A stretch of DNA of 64,000 nt from Laguncularia racemosa (GCA_037954665.1 JBBMOL010000302.1:496001-560000); one strand, 5' to 3'. Counted from the stretch's first letter, positions 34,850-45,875 are shown. Translations and numbers: made by a program. The notes: a model not told the origin generated them from the sequence alone.

Positions 34850-35968
34850 ACCTTCAGGAGACACACGGATGACATACACGGGCGTGTATCACGCCCGTGT
34901 AGAGAGAAAGGTAAACCACAGAGTAATACACGGTCAAGTCACACGGGCGTGTGACTGGCCGTGTATACAAGGAAATTTTGAACAAGGAAGACACGGCTAA
35001 GGGAAACGGTCGTTTATCAAATCCATGTATGGGGAGCAAGCCACAGAGGAACACACGGTCAGGACACACGGGCGTATGTCCGACCGTGTATGAGAGGTAA
35101 GTTTTCTAACTAGAAGTTGGAGGGTACATGGTTGTATAACACGGCCGTGTGTTATACCTGTGCTTTCGCAAAAAAAAAAAAAAAAGAGCTTAGGCCTATA
35201 CACGGGCGCATTACACGCCCGTGTATGGGGACCGTGTGTGTTCGGGTATTTGTACCCTTTTAGATAACCGTACCCCTCATTTTCATTACACTCTCATCTA
35301 CATATCTTTTCTCTCTATACATCATTCACTTTCCATTCCCTTGTTGGTTTCCCTCTCCCATTGCTTTGACAAGGTAAGATCTCTCTCATTCTTCTTCCTT
35401 TCTCTTGCTTCCCCCTCTATTTTCTCACTCAAGGTCAGATTTCCATGTGAATGTGGCGTGTTATGACATGTGGAGTGTAATGAAACCTTAGGGCTTTTGT
35501 TTATCTGAGTATGGATGATGTTTTTCATGCGATTTATGAAGTTTTTCCATTCTCCATTGCTCGATCTCTATTTGGATTAGAAAATCTAGGGTTTCGAACT
35601 GTTCATGCGTGATCCTTTGTGATTGGAACGTATTTTGGATTGCATGCTGAAGGGATTTTTGCTTTAAGCACCATTAGTGCATGTGCTTGATGATTCTCTC
35701 GTAATTTCTTGCAATACGCGATCGTTTATGAGTTGTTTTTCAAATTTTGGCGGGGATTTTCTGATATACACGGCTACAATACACTCCCGTGCCCAAGAAC
35801 CGTGTATGATGCTGTGAACCTTAATTTTGATGGTTTTGCGTGCTTCGTGATGCTAATGGTGGAGTTCCTTGTTTGCGATGTGGTTATTTGATGTATTACC
35901 TATGGGCTTTGTTTGTTTTAGACTCTTTTATTCTGGTATGATCAAGTTCTGCTTATTTCCCTTTTCAG
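34720..35968 (+). other. Possible intron leading to the post-pol ORF
   Basis: A near-consensus donor TTAG|GTAAGT at 34720 follows pol. A strong acceptor CCCTTTTCAG ends at 35968, directly before the ATG of the next ORF. Other donors (AAG|GTAAGA near 35372) and acceptors (TTTTGCAG near 34778) also exist. A spliced subgenomic RNA is the usual way a third ORF would be reached; this is inference. Confidence 0.4.
34850..35245 (+). repeat. Second ACACGG/CGTGTA palindrome array in Z, between pol and the next ORF
   Basis: At least eight palindromic motifs such as TACACGGGCGTGTA, CACACGGGCGTGTG and ACACGGCCGTGTG. Same motif as the LTR array but not a copy of it. A lone pair recurs at 35766-35806. Confidence 0.8.
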
Positions 35969-37289
35969 ATGCCACGTGTCAAGACTGTTGCTCAAAAGAA
36001 GAAAAGAAGCCGATTCGAAACGGGTAGTTCAAGCCAATCTGGAGCTCTTCGATACCCTGTAAATATTCGAGAGAAGGATAAAGAACTTTTTACCCTATAT
36101 AAGTCGAAAAAGGTCATCAAACCGAATGTGGTGTTGGATTGGGACATTTTGAGAAGATTTGGGTTGGTCTAACAATTTGAGAGGCTCTTAGCTGACCGAG
36201 CCTGGTTTCACCTGTTCTGATTGAAGAAGACTTATACGAGGAGTTCATTCTTACTTTCTTAGCCACCTTCAAGATCTCAGGTACAATGAATGCTGGTGTA
36301 AGAAACAAAGTTGAGTTTCTAGCCCAGGGTGAGTACCATAAGATGTCCATGACTGAGTTCATAGAGGCTATGGGCATCTATGATGAGGGTTTTCTTCAAA
36401 CCCCTGAGTTTCGCGCCCTTCCGGTTTCGTGGGGCCCAACGAGTTCTATCTCTTTATGGACTTGGTATGGTATTGGTGCCTACAGTGCCTCTCACACCAA
36501 GGCCTCTCAACTGAAAGATAGAGTACATCATATCCTACATTACATTATGGCTCGCTCTACCACTGGTAGGATCAATTCAGAGGGCGTTGTTAAAGCCAGA
36601 GACTTATTTCAGTTGTGGGCCATGCATACTGGAACCCACGTCAATGTGGGTGTTTTTGCGCTTTTTGCCTTCAGCGCCAGGCAGAGAAAGGACCGAAAGG
36701 GGTTTTCCTAGGTGCTCTAATTATTAGAATTTTGAAAAATCTGGGTCTATTCCCACATCGAGCACCTAGTGATTTCATTGGGCGATCTCTGAAGCTTAAG
36801 GCCAGGATATTAAGCGATTGGAATTTCCAGCCAATTGACGCTGGCGCTGAAGAGGAGATAGGGGAAGAGGAAGAAGAGGAACCACAACTGGAGGCTGAAC
36901 CGTCCGTCAATGTGTAGATGCTAGAGCTGGTTTCTCAGCTATCGCGTGATGTGGGAGAAATAAAGAAAAACCAGAAAATGATGAAGCAGAAGATCACTAA
37001 GGTGGAAAAATGGCAGAAGAGACTGAAGAAGTTTTTAATCGATTGCTTCACCAAGCTTGGTGAGAAGTTAGACATTCAGTTCTCTTCCTGTGCCAGCTCA
37101 AGCGAAGAAGACGTGATCCCTCCCGAACCGATCAGCAGACAGAGGCATACTGAGGGAGGATCGTCTTCTGCTCCACCTACTCCATCAGAGAAAGCCCCCA
37201 CAGACCAGGCAAGGAGCGAATGGTTACTGGGGAAAACTCCGACGATGAAGACTATGTGTCTGAGACGGATGATGACTGATTTTTCCTAA
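35969..37289 (+). pseudogene. Element Z post-pol ORF (Athila ORF in env position), broken
   Basis: Starts MPRVKTVAQKKKRSRFE with a basic N-terminus right after an acceptor-like CAG. It resembles the extra protein known from Athila-group elements (Pfam calls a related family ATHILA): VLDWDILRRFGLV, EFILTFLATFKISG, MSMTEFIEAMGIYDEG, ARDLFQLWAMHTGTHVNVG. An acidic run (EEEIGEEEEEEP) ends at a TAG at 36915. The same frame then continues with a Lys-rich, coiled-coil-like segment (KNQKMMKQKITKVEK) to 37289. Damage: stop at 36170, frameshifts near 36209 and 36700. I see no signal peptide or membrane-spanning segment, so calling it an envelope is not justified from sequence. Function unknown. Confidence 0.6.
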
Positions 37290-38883
37290 CTATTTGCTAA
37301 CTTGTCTGTCTAACCCTGAATTGTTTCTGTTGACTATTTGCTGTGACTTTGATCATCTGTGATAAACTTGAATGATATTGACTTGTGCTTATTTGTTTTG
37401 GTGATAATCATTTCTTTTAGTTTCTCTTTTAGTGTGTTTTGTTTTTAGGATTTTATCTATACCCATTTAGACTTTCGCTGGTGCTGATTGAATGTTGAAA
37501 GTTGATGATCTCAGAAGGATGATTCGAGGATTTTGCACTTGAATGGAGTTTCCCTTGTGAATGACTTGCCACTTATAGATTCCAGGAGAGTTTCAGTTTT
37601 CTTTCTCCTTTTATTTTCCTTGTTTCTATTTTCTTTCCTTAGTGTACTTTGTGGGCAGACATTGGGGACAATGTCTGATTTTAAGTGTGGGAAAGGGAAT
37701 AGAAAGAACAGAAAGATATCACAAGAGCAATGAACTTATGGACTTTTAAATGCTCAATTTCCCTTGTTTAAGTAACATTTGGAAGCTTAATGATGATGAG
37801 AAATAGTTGCTCAGGAAACATGAAATTCCACTTGTATAGGCAGCTATTTCATGGGAAATTTTTCGAATTTTGCATTATTCTCTTATTTTGTATTCTCTTT
37901 ACCTTTTTAGAGTTATAGTATGGTATCCATGTGAGGGAGACTTACTTGTTATTTAAGCTTTCATTTCAAATTTAGGATTTGATTTTGTGATCTTGAATGA
38001 AGGAACAAGTGATACTTATAGCTTGATGACTTTCCCCTACAAAAATAATGGAATAGAACACAAATTGGGAGTAATTTGATGAAAAAAAAATGATGAACAA
38101 ATACAAATAGTTCAGAAGTGGATCTCATTGACTCGAGTAATTAAGTCTGAGGGGTGCCCTTTCGGGGGAATAACATCTATTGACTTGGGTGATGAACTCG
38201 GGATCATTGGCTGAAAGCTCGCTACAAGGGTTATGAGTAAAATCCGAGAAAACTGAACTAAATGAGGCTTTAAATTAGAATATTTAGATTCGAGTGGTAG
38301 AGGTTCGAAGGGGTATCTTAAAACCTAGTAGCCTAAGATCATCTGGCCTGGGACTTACTGGCCAAGGAAACCGCTCTTATTCACTAAAAGAAAGGAATTG
38401 ATTAGTTAATTCAACCCGAACAAGTAAATCCAAGGGACGCCCTCTATGCTTGAGGGGATAACGTCTGTTAACTTGGGTGACGAGCCCGGGATTATCGATT
38501 AAAAGTTCGTTACATGGGTTAATTGACTAAGAAGAGGTACTAAAAGGTTGAACTCCCAATCCAAAAAGGGGAAAAAGATCCAGGAAATAAGTGGATGTAT
38601 ATGCCTGAGTTCTATGATTGTAAGTCTGATCTTAACTTTGAGATTTTTTGTTAAATGATAAAGCGTAAAAGTTTCACTTACTTGGATTAATACTGGAAAT
38701 CTACTATTGGTATTTTGAATACAAGTGCTTAAAAAGATTGAGTGATAAGAAAGGCGAATTGTGGAAAATGGTGGCTATCCTGGTATAAAGTGGGGTTAAT
38801 GATTGAATTTCTTCTTGAGTTTTAAGAATTCTGAGAATTGAGACTTTCATATGTGTAATTTGCTTGAGGACAAGCAAATGCTT
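37290..38883 (+). other. Element Z 3' non-coding region
   Basis: No gene. It holds a PPT-like motif (37664-37697) and two copies of a block around CTTGGGTGAYGARCYCGGGAT (38184-38206 and 38472-38494), which also occurs in A and W. Confidence 0.65.
37664..37697 (+). other. Internal PPT-like motif in Z
   Basis: GGGGACAATGTC is followed by TTTTAAGTGTGGGAAAGGG, about 1.2 kb before the real PPT. The equivalents are at 9056-9090 (A) and 63541-63574 (Y). Confidence 0.6.
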
Positions 38884-38898
38884 AAGTGTGGGGAAATT
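38884..38898 (+). other. Element Z polypurine tract
   Basis: AAGTGTGGGGAAATT immediately before the 3' LTR, preceded by TTGAGGACAAGCAAA as in A and W. Confidence 0.8.
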
Positions 38899-39934
38899 TG
38901 ATAAATCTATTTTAACTCTTATAATTGGAGATGATTAAGTCAATTTTTGAATAATTGGGCGTGAAAATATAAGATTATGATGCTTAATTGATTTATATTT
39001 CATGTTCAGGTGTGGAAAAGGATGATTTGATGAAAAGTATTTAAATTCAAGACGAATTGGAGATAAAAGCAAGTAAAAAGGGAATGCTTTGAAGTTAAAG
39101 GAAGTCACACGGTTTTACAAACGACCGTGTGAAGGAATCAGGAGACTACACGGTTCGGATACACACCCGTGTATCCGACCGTGTATCAGCGTGGAAGAAG
39201 AGTTTTCAGGATAGACCAGTACACAGTTAGAATACACACCCGTGTAATCAACCGTGTATGAAGAACAAAGAAGACAGAGGAATACACGGCCATAACAAAC
39301 GGTCGTGTAGAATATACACGCCCAGAGTTCACTGATTTAGAGAGATACACGGTTTATCTACACGCCCGTGTAGTATGACCGTGTATCTATCGAAGGAAAG
39401 ATATCTTTAAATCTTTCATCCATATTTGAAGGATATCTTCTACACGCTAGAGAGGAAGCTACCCTAGGTATAAATAGTCGTCTTTGAAGAGAGAGAAAGT
39501 TTTTTAGGAAGGCAAAAAACACATCTTGGAATTTTGGAGAACAACAGCAGTAAAAGGAATTTTCGAGCTTTAATTCTAGAAGGGTTTCACACATGGATTT
39601 GATTATTTCGTTTTGTTATTCCTTGAGAACCATGTGTAGCTAATTATTTCATACCTGGATCTTACGAAAGTCTGATTACTATGTAACATTGGGTTTATTG
39701 CAAAATTAATGACGATTGAGCATCTCTGATTTCATCCATGTTGTTTATTATATATTGTTGATTTGATGTTTGGCCAGCATTAGAATACATTGATTTCTGA
39801 TAAGTTGATTGGAAAATCTCTTGTTTGAATAGATCATACATTGGATGAAAAGGCTTGTATGCAATCTATGGATAGAAAGCATAATTTTTCCGTATTAGAT
39901 TAGATATAATGATTTAATCTAATTGAGGGTTGTG
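38899..39934 (+). repeat. Element Z 3' LTR, truncated
   Basis: First 1036 bp of the LTR, very close to 27581-28617. It ends at GAGGGTTGTG, and P4 gag sequence follows without any duplication. It includes its own palindrome array (39105-39386) and TATA box (39469). Confidence 0.85.
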
Positions 39935-41119
39935 TAAAACCCTGATGATCAGATGTGGGTCAGTAGAGCCTCCAAAGCAAACCCTAGCACGCTTTGTATC
40001 AAGGCTGAAATATGAGATCATATGTGTACTTGAGCCATAGAGATATAGTACACTTGATGAAGCTATACAGCTAGCCTTAAAAGTAGAGAGGCAGAGGCGA
40101 TCCAACCTATTCAGGGTTACTAGTAGCAGGCCTAGTGCTACTACCGGGCCTTTAGGAGCTAATGGTCAATCAAGAGAACCAAAGGTAGTAGGTGAGTCAG
40201 TTAGGGAAGTGGACAAGGCTACCCCCAACATAGACGGGGAGAAAATGGCTTTTGGAAAGGGTAAAGAGGTAAGAGGACCTAATGTTAGGAAAATAGTACC
40301 AGGAACTACCAGTAGGAAATTATGCCAAATTAAATGTTTTAAATGCATGGGATTTAGGCATATGGTGGCACAATGTCCTAATAAGAGAGTCATGACAGTT
40401 ATAGAGGGTGCTGGAGAAGAGGATGAGGATGAGAAAGAACCAATCAAGCCTATAAACCTATCTATAGCATTGTTGGAATACTATGATGATCAGACTATTG
40501 AGACACATGAGGAGGGAACAGGTGAACAGTATTTACCAATTAATGTGTTGCGCAGGGTTTTGACTTTATCTCTTGATGCTAGGGACAAATAGAGGGAGAA
40601 CATATTCTACACTTCTTGTAAGATCAAAGGTAACCTTTGTGTACTGATCATTGATAGTGGTTGTCGCACTAATATCATATTTGTTGCATTGGTAGACAAA
40701 TTACAACTATCTACTAGTCCACATCCTAGTCCTTATAACTTGCATTAGCTGAACAATCGGGTAGTATGCATGTTACACAAAAGGCAAAGGTATCAGTAAG
40801 TGTTGGAAAGAAATATCATGATGAGATCCTATGTCATTGATCCCCATGTGTGACTTTCATTTACTGTTGGGTAGACCCTGGATGTTTGATAGGAAGGTGT
40901 TACATGACGGATTCAGAAACACCTACATGTTTCAAAAGGGAGGGTCTCAAATAGGATTAACACCTATGTCTCCATTAGGGGTGTACGATTTCCAAGAGCA
41001 AGTCAGGCTACTTTTGTTTCTTCTAATAATTGGGAAAACAGGGTGACAAAGGCATCCGAGTTCAGTCTAAGAAGTGACCCTCTAGATTTGAGGGCAAATC
41101 TTTCAGAGGCCTGAGGAGA
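39935..41119 (+). pseudogene. P4 gag and protease of a chromovirus, then pol C-terminus; middle missing
   Basis: Starts inside gag (LARFVSRLKYEI...DEAIQLALKVERQ). A complete zinc knuckle CFKCMGFRHMVAQC (CX2CX4HX4C) lies near 40338-40380. The protease has LIIDSGCRTNI near 40645 and LLGRPWMFDRKVLHDG near 40865. Shortly afterwards comes DPLDLRANLSEA, the end of pol, so RT, RNase H and integrase are absent, as in CRM-N. Stops at 40590 and near 40748, and a frame change near 40835, break it. The two elements share the order gag/pro, short linker, pol end, and probably descend from one deleted form. Here gag is kept, while CRM-N has lost it. Confidence 0.75.
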
Positions 41120-41945
41120 TGATGAGAATCTACCCTACGATCTCGATGGTTAGGGAACTTGATTTAGATGATGATCTAAATCACTTGCATGTATACATTT
41201 TTCTTTATCTAATAAAGTTTGAATGGTAATTTACTAGGTACAATGATAAGTGTTCACAGGATGCCACATAACCTACACTGTTGATCAAATTAGGGGCATC
41301 ATCGAATTCACATCTAATGGCCCGCCTCGATCAACATTAACTCGATCACTATTATCTTTTGTACTTGTAATTTATTTTTAAACCATTTATTTTGTAAGCT
41401 TTTTAGGACATTTTATTTGGTTGTAATTGACGGATTTAGGGCTGGCTACCTTTTAGTGGCATAGATGTAATTGTTTAGTCATTTTAACCTTAAGTGGAGC
41501 AAGTATAAATACTTGCTTAAGTAGGATTTAGAGGATAGTGGAGAGATAAAAATTGCTACCTCTTTACGCAAGAATTAGGGTTCATACTCTAAATTTCATA
41601 AGACGCTTACGAATTCTTCAAAGATTATGGCGAGTGGTAACTTAAGGATTTGTGAGTTATATCAAATTCCTAAGTTGATTCCAATTCATGCTAGTGTGTC
41701 ATATTTAGTTGTGATTTAGGTTGTTATTTGTTCTTGTTATAATGTTATTTCTATCATTGGATTGTATGCAATTTGGTAGAATTAGATCTTAAATTGTATT
41801 GTTAATTGTGATTATTCAATTGCTATTGAAATTGTCAATTGTGTGGAAACCTCTTACTTAGGAGATTTACGCCATTCTTTGCCATTCCGTGATTGGATTT
41901 TCCATTTGATCTTATGTTATGTACATGATCCTATTGAGCACATCA
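41120..41945 (+). repeat. P4 LTR
   Basis: About 826 bp, TGATGAGAAT...GAGCACATCA. It is related to the CRM-N LTRs (AGTATAAATACTTGC at 41502; GTGAGTTATATCAA). P4 lies on the left and a PBS on the right, so it is bordered by internal sequence on both sides, like 3844-4360. Confidence 0.72.
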
Positions 41946-41950
41946 TCATT

Positions 41951-41962
41951 TGGTATCAAAGC
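41951..41962 (+). other. Primer-binding site after the P4 LTR
   Basis: TGGTATCAAAGC, one base different from the tRNA-Met-type site. Confidence 0.7.
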
Positions 41963-42501
41963 TACTTATTTTACAAATTGGATTCATAAGGGATTAAGGT
42001 TCATGGTACTTGTGGACTTGGATTTAGTGGTTGGAGTTATTTCAATTGATTGCGTGCATGTGCTTAGATCCTTCAATCTTTTAGGTAGATCATCCACTGT
42101 AGGCTGCCAGCGTATATTGTTTTCCTTAGTCGCAAGTAGGGTTTTTGTGACGTTTTGTGTACATTTGTGTGAGACTATAAATAGTCGTCACACATTCATT
42201 TGTAAAGATCTTTGAACAATATTTTTACTCATCAATTGAGAGAGATTTCTCTTTGGTTCTTTAACGAACTATTGAACTTATCAAATTCTTGAATCTGTGG
42301 CATTTATCCTTAACTTATCAATCGATCCTTCCATAATTGATTGTGGTGTTATTGTATATACTATGGTTCTTGTCTCGTTTAAAGACAAAGGGGCGTAATG
42401 TCCATCATTCTTGAGAGATCCTAGGTTGTGAGGTCAATGAATCAATTGTTAGGTTTCGTCATGAGTTGGTTATACAAAATTGGATGGCTTTGAAATCAAA
42501 T
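41963..42501 (+). other. Leader-like non-coding stretch after the P4 LTR
   Basis: No gene visible. A TATAAATAG at 42177 suggests a promoter or a buried LTR remnant, which I cannot delimit. Confidence 0.4.
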
Positions 42502-43267
42502 GATACGCAATCCTTTCACGCAAATGAAATCGTCAACAACAATAGAATCCTGAATATTTTTTTAGGGTTTTCTGGATTTTGGTACTAACGAAAAAAGAAA
42601 CAAGGATATAGATAAAATTACCAATCTATAAATGTTAAGATTGATAAAATTAAACTGATTCACAATCAAATCATAGAACGATAGAGACCACGTTCTATAA
42701 ATCAATCACTAAGGTTAAAGAATTCTAAGAATTCAATAACAATGTTCGCCATAAATTCTATAGGAACCAAGAATTTGATAAGAACAACTAGAATAAAGTG
42801 AAATCAAATTCTCAATATTCAAGAATCTCCAAAGAGGATTCACACCGCTCAAAGTGTTTTTCTTACAACCAAAATAACATCTGTCCGAGAAAACCCTAAA
42901 GACCACTATTTATATCATGTCTAAAAAAGATTGTGCGAGGCTATTTAAGGCCAGCACCAAAGGCCAGCGGCTTACATATAGGCCGGCACCAAGGCCGGTG
43001 GCCTTGAAATTAACTCGGCTGGCCTTTATTTAAGGCCGGCTTAAGGCTGGTGATACGATTCCAAGAGCAAAAATACGAGCACCAAATAAAGGAGGACATA
43101 GGCGTCGGGAGGACCCAAGGCGAAGTCCGGCCAACCTTAAGTCGACCTTGAATAAAGGCCGACCGAGTTCACTTCAAGGCCACCGGCCTTGGAGCCGACC
43201 TAAATGAAGGTCATCGGCTTTAGTGCCGGCCTAAGTGAAGGCCGCCGGCTTATGGTGCCGGCCTAAG
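42502..43267 (-). repeat. Truncated Athila-type LTR (minus strand), cut by element Y
   Basis: The plus strand starts TGATACGCAATCC, like the A LTR end (TGATACGC). It has an inverted TATA-like CTATTTATATC near 42909 and a large GGCCGG array at 42940-43265. The start of Y at 43268 cuts it off. No internal sequence is attached. Confidence 0.45.
42940..43265. repeat. Large GGCCGG array
   Basis: At least a dozen GGCCGGC or AAGGCCGGC-like units with TTTATTTAAGG or AAGTGAAGG spacers. It is the longest such array in the window. Part of it (about 43055-43150) is less regular. Confidence 0.75.
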
Positions 43268-43474
43268 TGATAAGATCACATTATACTTATATTTTCTTTT
43301 GGATTTATATTAAATTTATTTCAATATTATAAGAAAATATAAAGAAATGATATTTAATGGTGTTTATTGTGTAAATTCGGGTTTTGAGGACCCAAAAGTA
43401 AATTACAAGTTAAATGGAGGAGTTTTTCACAAAATTGAAGAAGCGAGTGGAGGATTGCATTGAAGGCCGCCGGC

Positions 43475-44473
43475 TGATGGGAAAAATTCTAGCACTGTCA
43501 ACCTCTTCAGAACCCAATTTGGATGATTGACCAAATTGCTCATGTTTTATCTTATGTCTTTATTTCTAATAAAATTTGAGAATAATCTTACAGGTACAAT
43601 TATATATCTCCATAGGATGCCAAAATTTCCTACAACTTCAGTTGGACACAGAACATTTTTCTGGGCAACAATCAAAGGCCCGCTGCGATTGTTCTCTATT
43701 CTGAGGCAATAGATGATGAAGATTTATGTTATTTTGTATCTTGTAAATTTTTATTGAACTATTTTGGTTTTGGGACACTTTTATTTCTTTGTAACTTTCA
43801 TTTAGGGTTAGCCACCTTAAAAGTGGCAAACTTGTAATTTTGAGCACTTTTTAACCCTAGAAGTAGCAAGTATAAATACTTGCTTAAGAAAGGGTTTGAG
43901 GGGCTTATCATTTTGCAGATTATACACCTCTTTTCACATGAGAATTAGGGTTCATACCTTGGTTCCAAACTCTTATCAATTTCAATCCCAAGAGTTGAAA
44001 TTGTGGCGAGTGCAACATCTTGAAATTGTGAGTTATATCAAATTCATTTTGTTGTGATTTCTTTTCTTCTCTAGTGTGTCATATCTAGGGTTGAATTGAG
44101 ATATTTCTTGGTCAGATATCCTTGTTGTTATTCACGAATTCTTGTGATTATTTGAAGGAATTATCATATTGATCCGATTCATCTTTAAGGATTTCCTTAA
44201 TAACGTGATTTTCACCATTGGAAAAGGATTCATATTTTACGGTTTTTCTTTGTCAAATTGAGGCTTCTTTTGCGTGGATTATATGAAATTAGAGTTTTGT
44301 TAGAAGGCATTTTCATTGAAGTATTCTGATTATATCATTGGTTTTTTGAATTTCATCCTTTCATCGTTAGGGTTCATTTGAAAAGTGCCATTTTTGGATC
44401 CGATTTTGCCTTGACTTGAGATAGTTATTCTTAAGTCTTTTGGATGTGCTTTTAAGTGTGTTTAGGCACATCA
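43475..44473 (+). repeat. Solo LTR of the CRM-N family inside the Y LTR
   Basis: 999 bp, TGATGGGAAA...GGCACATCA, with CCGGC before and CTGGC after (5-bp duplication with one mismatch). It follows the CRM-N LTR closely from about 43755 on, while the first 280 bp differ. There is no internal region, so it arose by LTR-LTR recombination. It sits inside the GGCCGG array. TATA box at 43871. Confidence 0.85.
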
Positions 44474-44474
44474 C

Positions 44475-44562
44475 TGGCCTTAGGCCGGCCTACTACCAAA
44501 GGCCACTGGCCTTGAGCCGGCCTACATTAAACCGGCTTTGAGCCGGCCTACATTGCTCCTTG
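44475..44562 (+). repeat. GGCCGG array in the Y LTR
   Basis: GGCCTTAGGCCGGCC, CTTGAGCCGGCC and AAACCGGC units, about 100 bp before the TATA box at 44660. It continues the block broken by the solo LTR. Confidence 0.75.
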
Positions 44563-44659
44563 GATATCCATTGCGAAAGTCTCTCCAAAATCCTATCTTA
44601 ATTAATTTGCTGACTCAATTCCTCATCAGATCAACCTTATCCTCCACCTCTTTGGATCT

Positions 44660-44667
44660 ATAAATAG
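44660..44667 (+). promoter_or_regulatory. TATA box of the Y LTR
   Basis: TATAAATA in GGATCTATAAATAGACC. The same context is at 48358-48365 (N1) and, on the minus strand, 22277-22284 (W). Confidence 0.65.
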
Positions 44668-45875
44668 ACCCCTTGTGTGAACCTTGAGAGCATCATCCTT
44701 TGTTATCATCCTTTGTTTTAGCGTCCTTTGTTTTAGCATCATTTGTTTTAGCATCCTTGTTTTGATCCTTTGTTTTTAGCATCATTTGTTTTTTGATCTT
44801 TAGAATCATTAAAATTCCCTTAGGGACTTTAGGTTTTATCCTCCTTTTAGATTCTCTTACATTTCATGTTATTCTAAATTTTAGTTTGAAGAAAGAATGT
44901 TATTGAAGTTTGCTTTCAATTGAAGAAGTTTAAGAATCAATTCGAAAGATTGAAGTTTTATAAACTCTTGAAGATTATAGCAATTGTTTCATTTATTTAA
45001 TTTTCTTCTATACCAATTATCAGTTTATTTTATTATTCAATATGAATTCCATTGCATTTATTTACTTCAATTGTTTTTATGCAATCCATACCATAATGTT
45101 CTAAATCATCCTTATGGGAAACATGATGAAGCCATAATTCAAACTAAAATGATCATTGTATTCATGTTATAAGACATATAGATATACGGAATTTTCATAT
45201 AAGTCCTGCTATGAATTGTATTTTGTAATTGAAATCAAGGCATAGGAATGTAAATGGCTCGAAAGAGAAATTTAGATTTTATCAGGAATTCTTAAGTCAG
45301 ATTTAACAATTCATGCGGAAGCAGCGTTATTGAATTTTATTAGAAATTGACCTAAGTGTTTCATGCAATATTTTTATTAAATTTTTCACTAAGGGATTAG
45401 GAGAAATTATTTTAAAGATATTAGGCAATCATATAATTGGGAAATTTATGATTGTGAATTAGAATCCTCCATTGATTTTAATTAGCGGGAGCTATTAAAT
45501 TAAATTGGGGTAATGTTACTTTAAAACTTGAAAAGGGATTAAGGTTTTGTCAATTTCTTGTGAAAATCCATATAGTTATAAGTTATTATAACATGAAGGC
45601 AATATGATTAGTAGAATTAGGGTGGATTCTAATTTCCCACCATCAATTCATCCTTTTTTCAAACACAATTCTCTTTTTAAGCATTTAGTACAATTCATTT
45701 GATTATCGTCAAATATCATTGCCTAAATAATAGTAGAAATTGATGTAGGTCTATTACTTAATCAATCTTCGTGGTTCGACACTCTTCTCTCACAATATTA
45801 CTTGATCTGATCCGGTACACTTGCCGGTATTTATTCATGCTCATTTTATATCTCTTTTTGCGTGGATCAAGTTTT

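Larger units (their letters stand above)
27581..39934 (+). mobile_element. Element Z: Athila-type retrotransposon with a post-pol ORF
   Basis: 12.35 kb: 5' LTR, tRNA-Asp-type PBS, gag, protease, RT, RNase H, integrase, a long intergenic region with palindromes and splice-like sites, an ORF in the env position, about 1.6 kb of non-coding sequence, PPT, and a 3' LTR cut at about 39934. This is the most complete Athila-type layout in the window. All coding parts are broken by a handful of stops and frameshifts, so it is old but still readable. It is inserted in W, and P4 sequence replaces its right end. Confidence 0.88.
43268..45869 (+). repeat. Element Y 5' LTR (interrupted at 43475-44473)
   Basis: TGATAAGATCAC...TTGCGTGGATCA, about 1598 bp without the insertion. 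The GGCCGG block is at 43463-43474 plus 44475-44562, and the TATAAATA box at 44660-44667. It matches 21075-22674 in reverse. Confidence 0.85.

Noticed and set aside
42940..43265. CpG island of a host gene promoter
   Set aside because: The GC content comes entirely from repeated GGCCGG units shared with several LTRs, and no gene follows.
43268..43272. TSD for element Y at its left end (CTAAG)
   Set aside because: The right end of Y is outside the window, so it cannot be tested.
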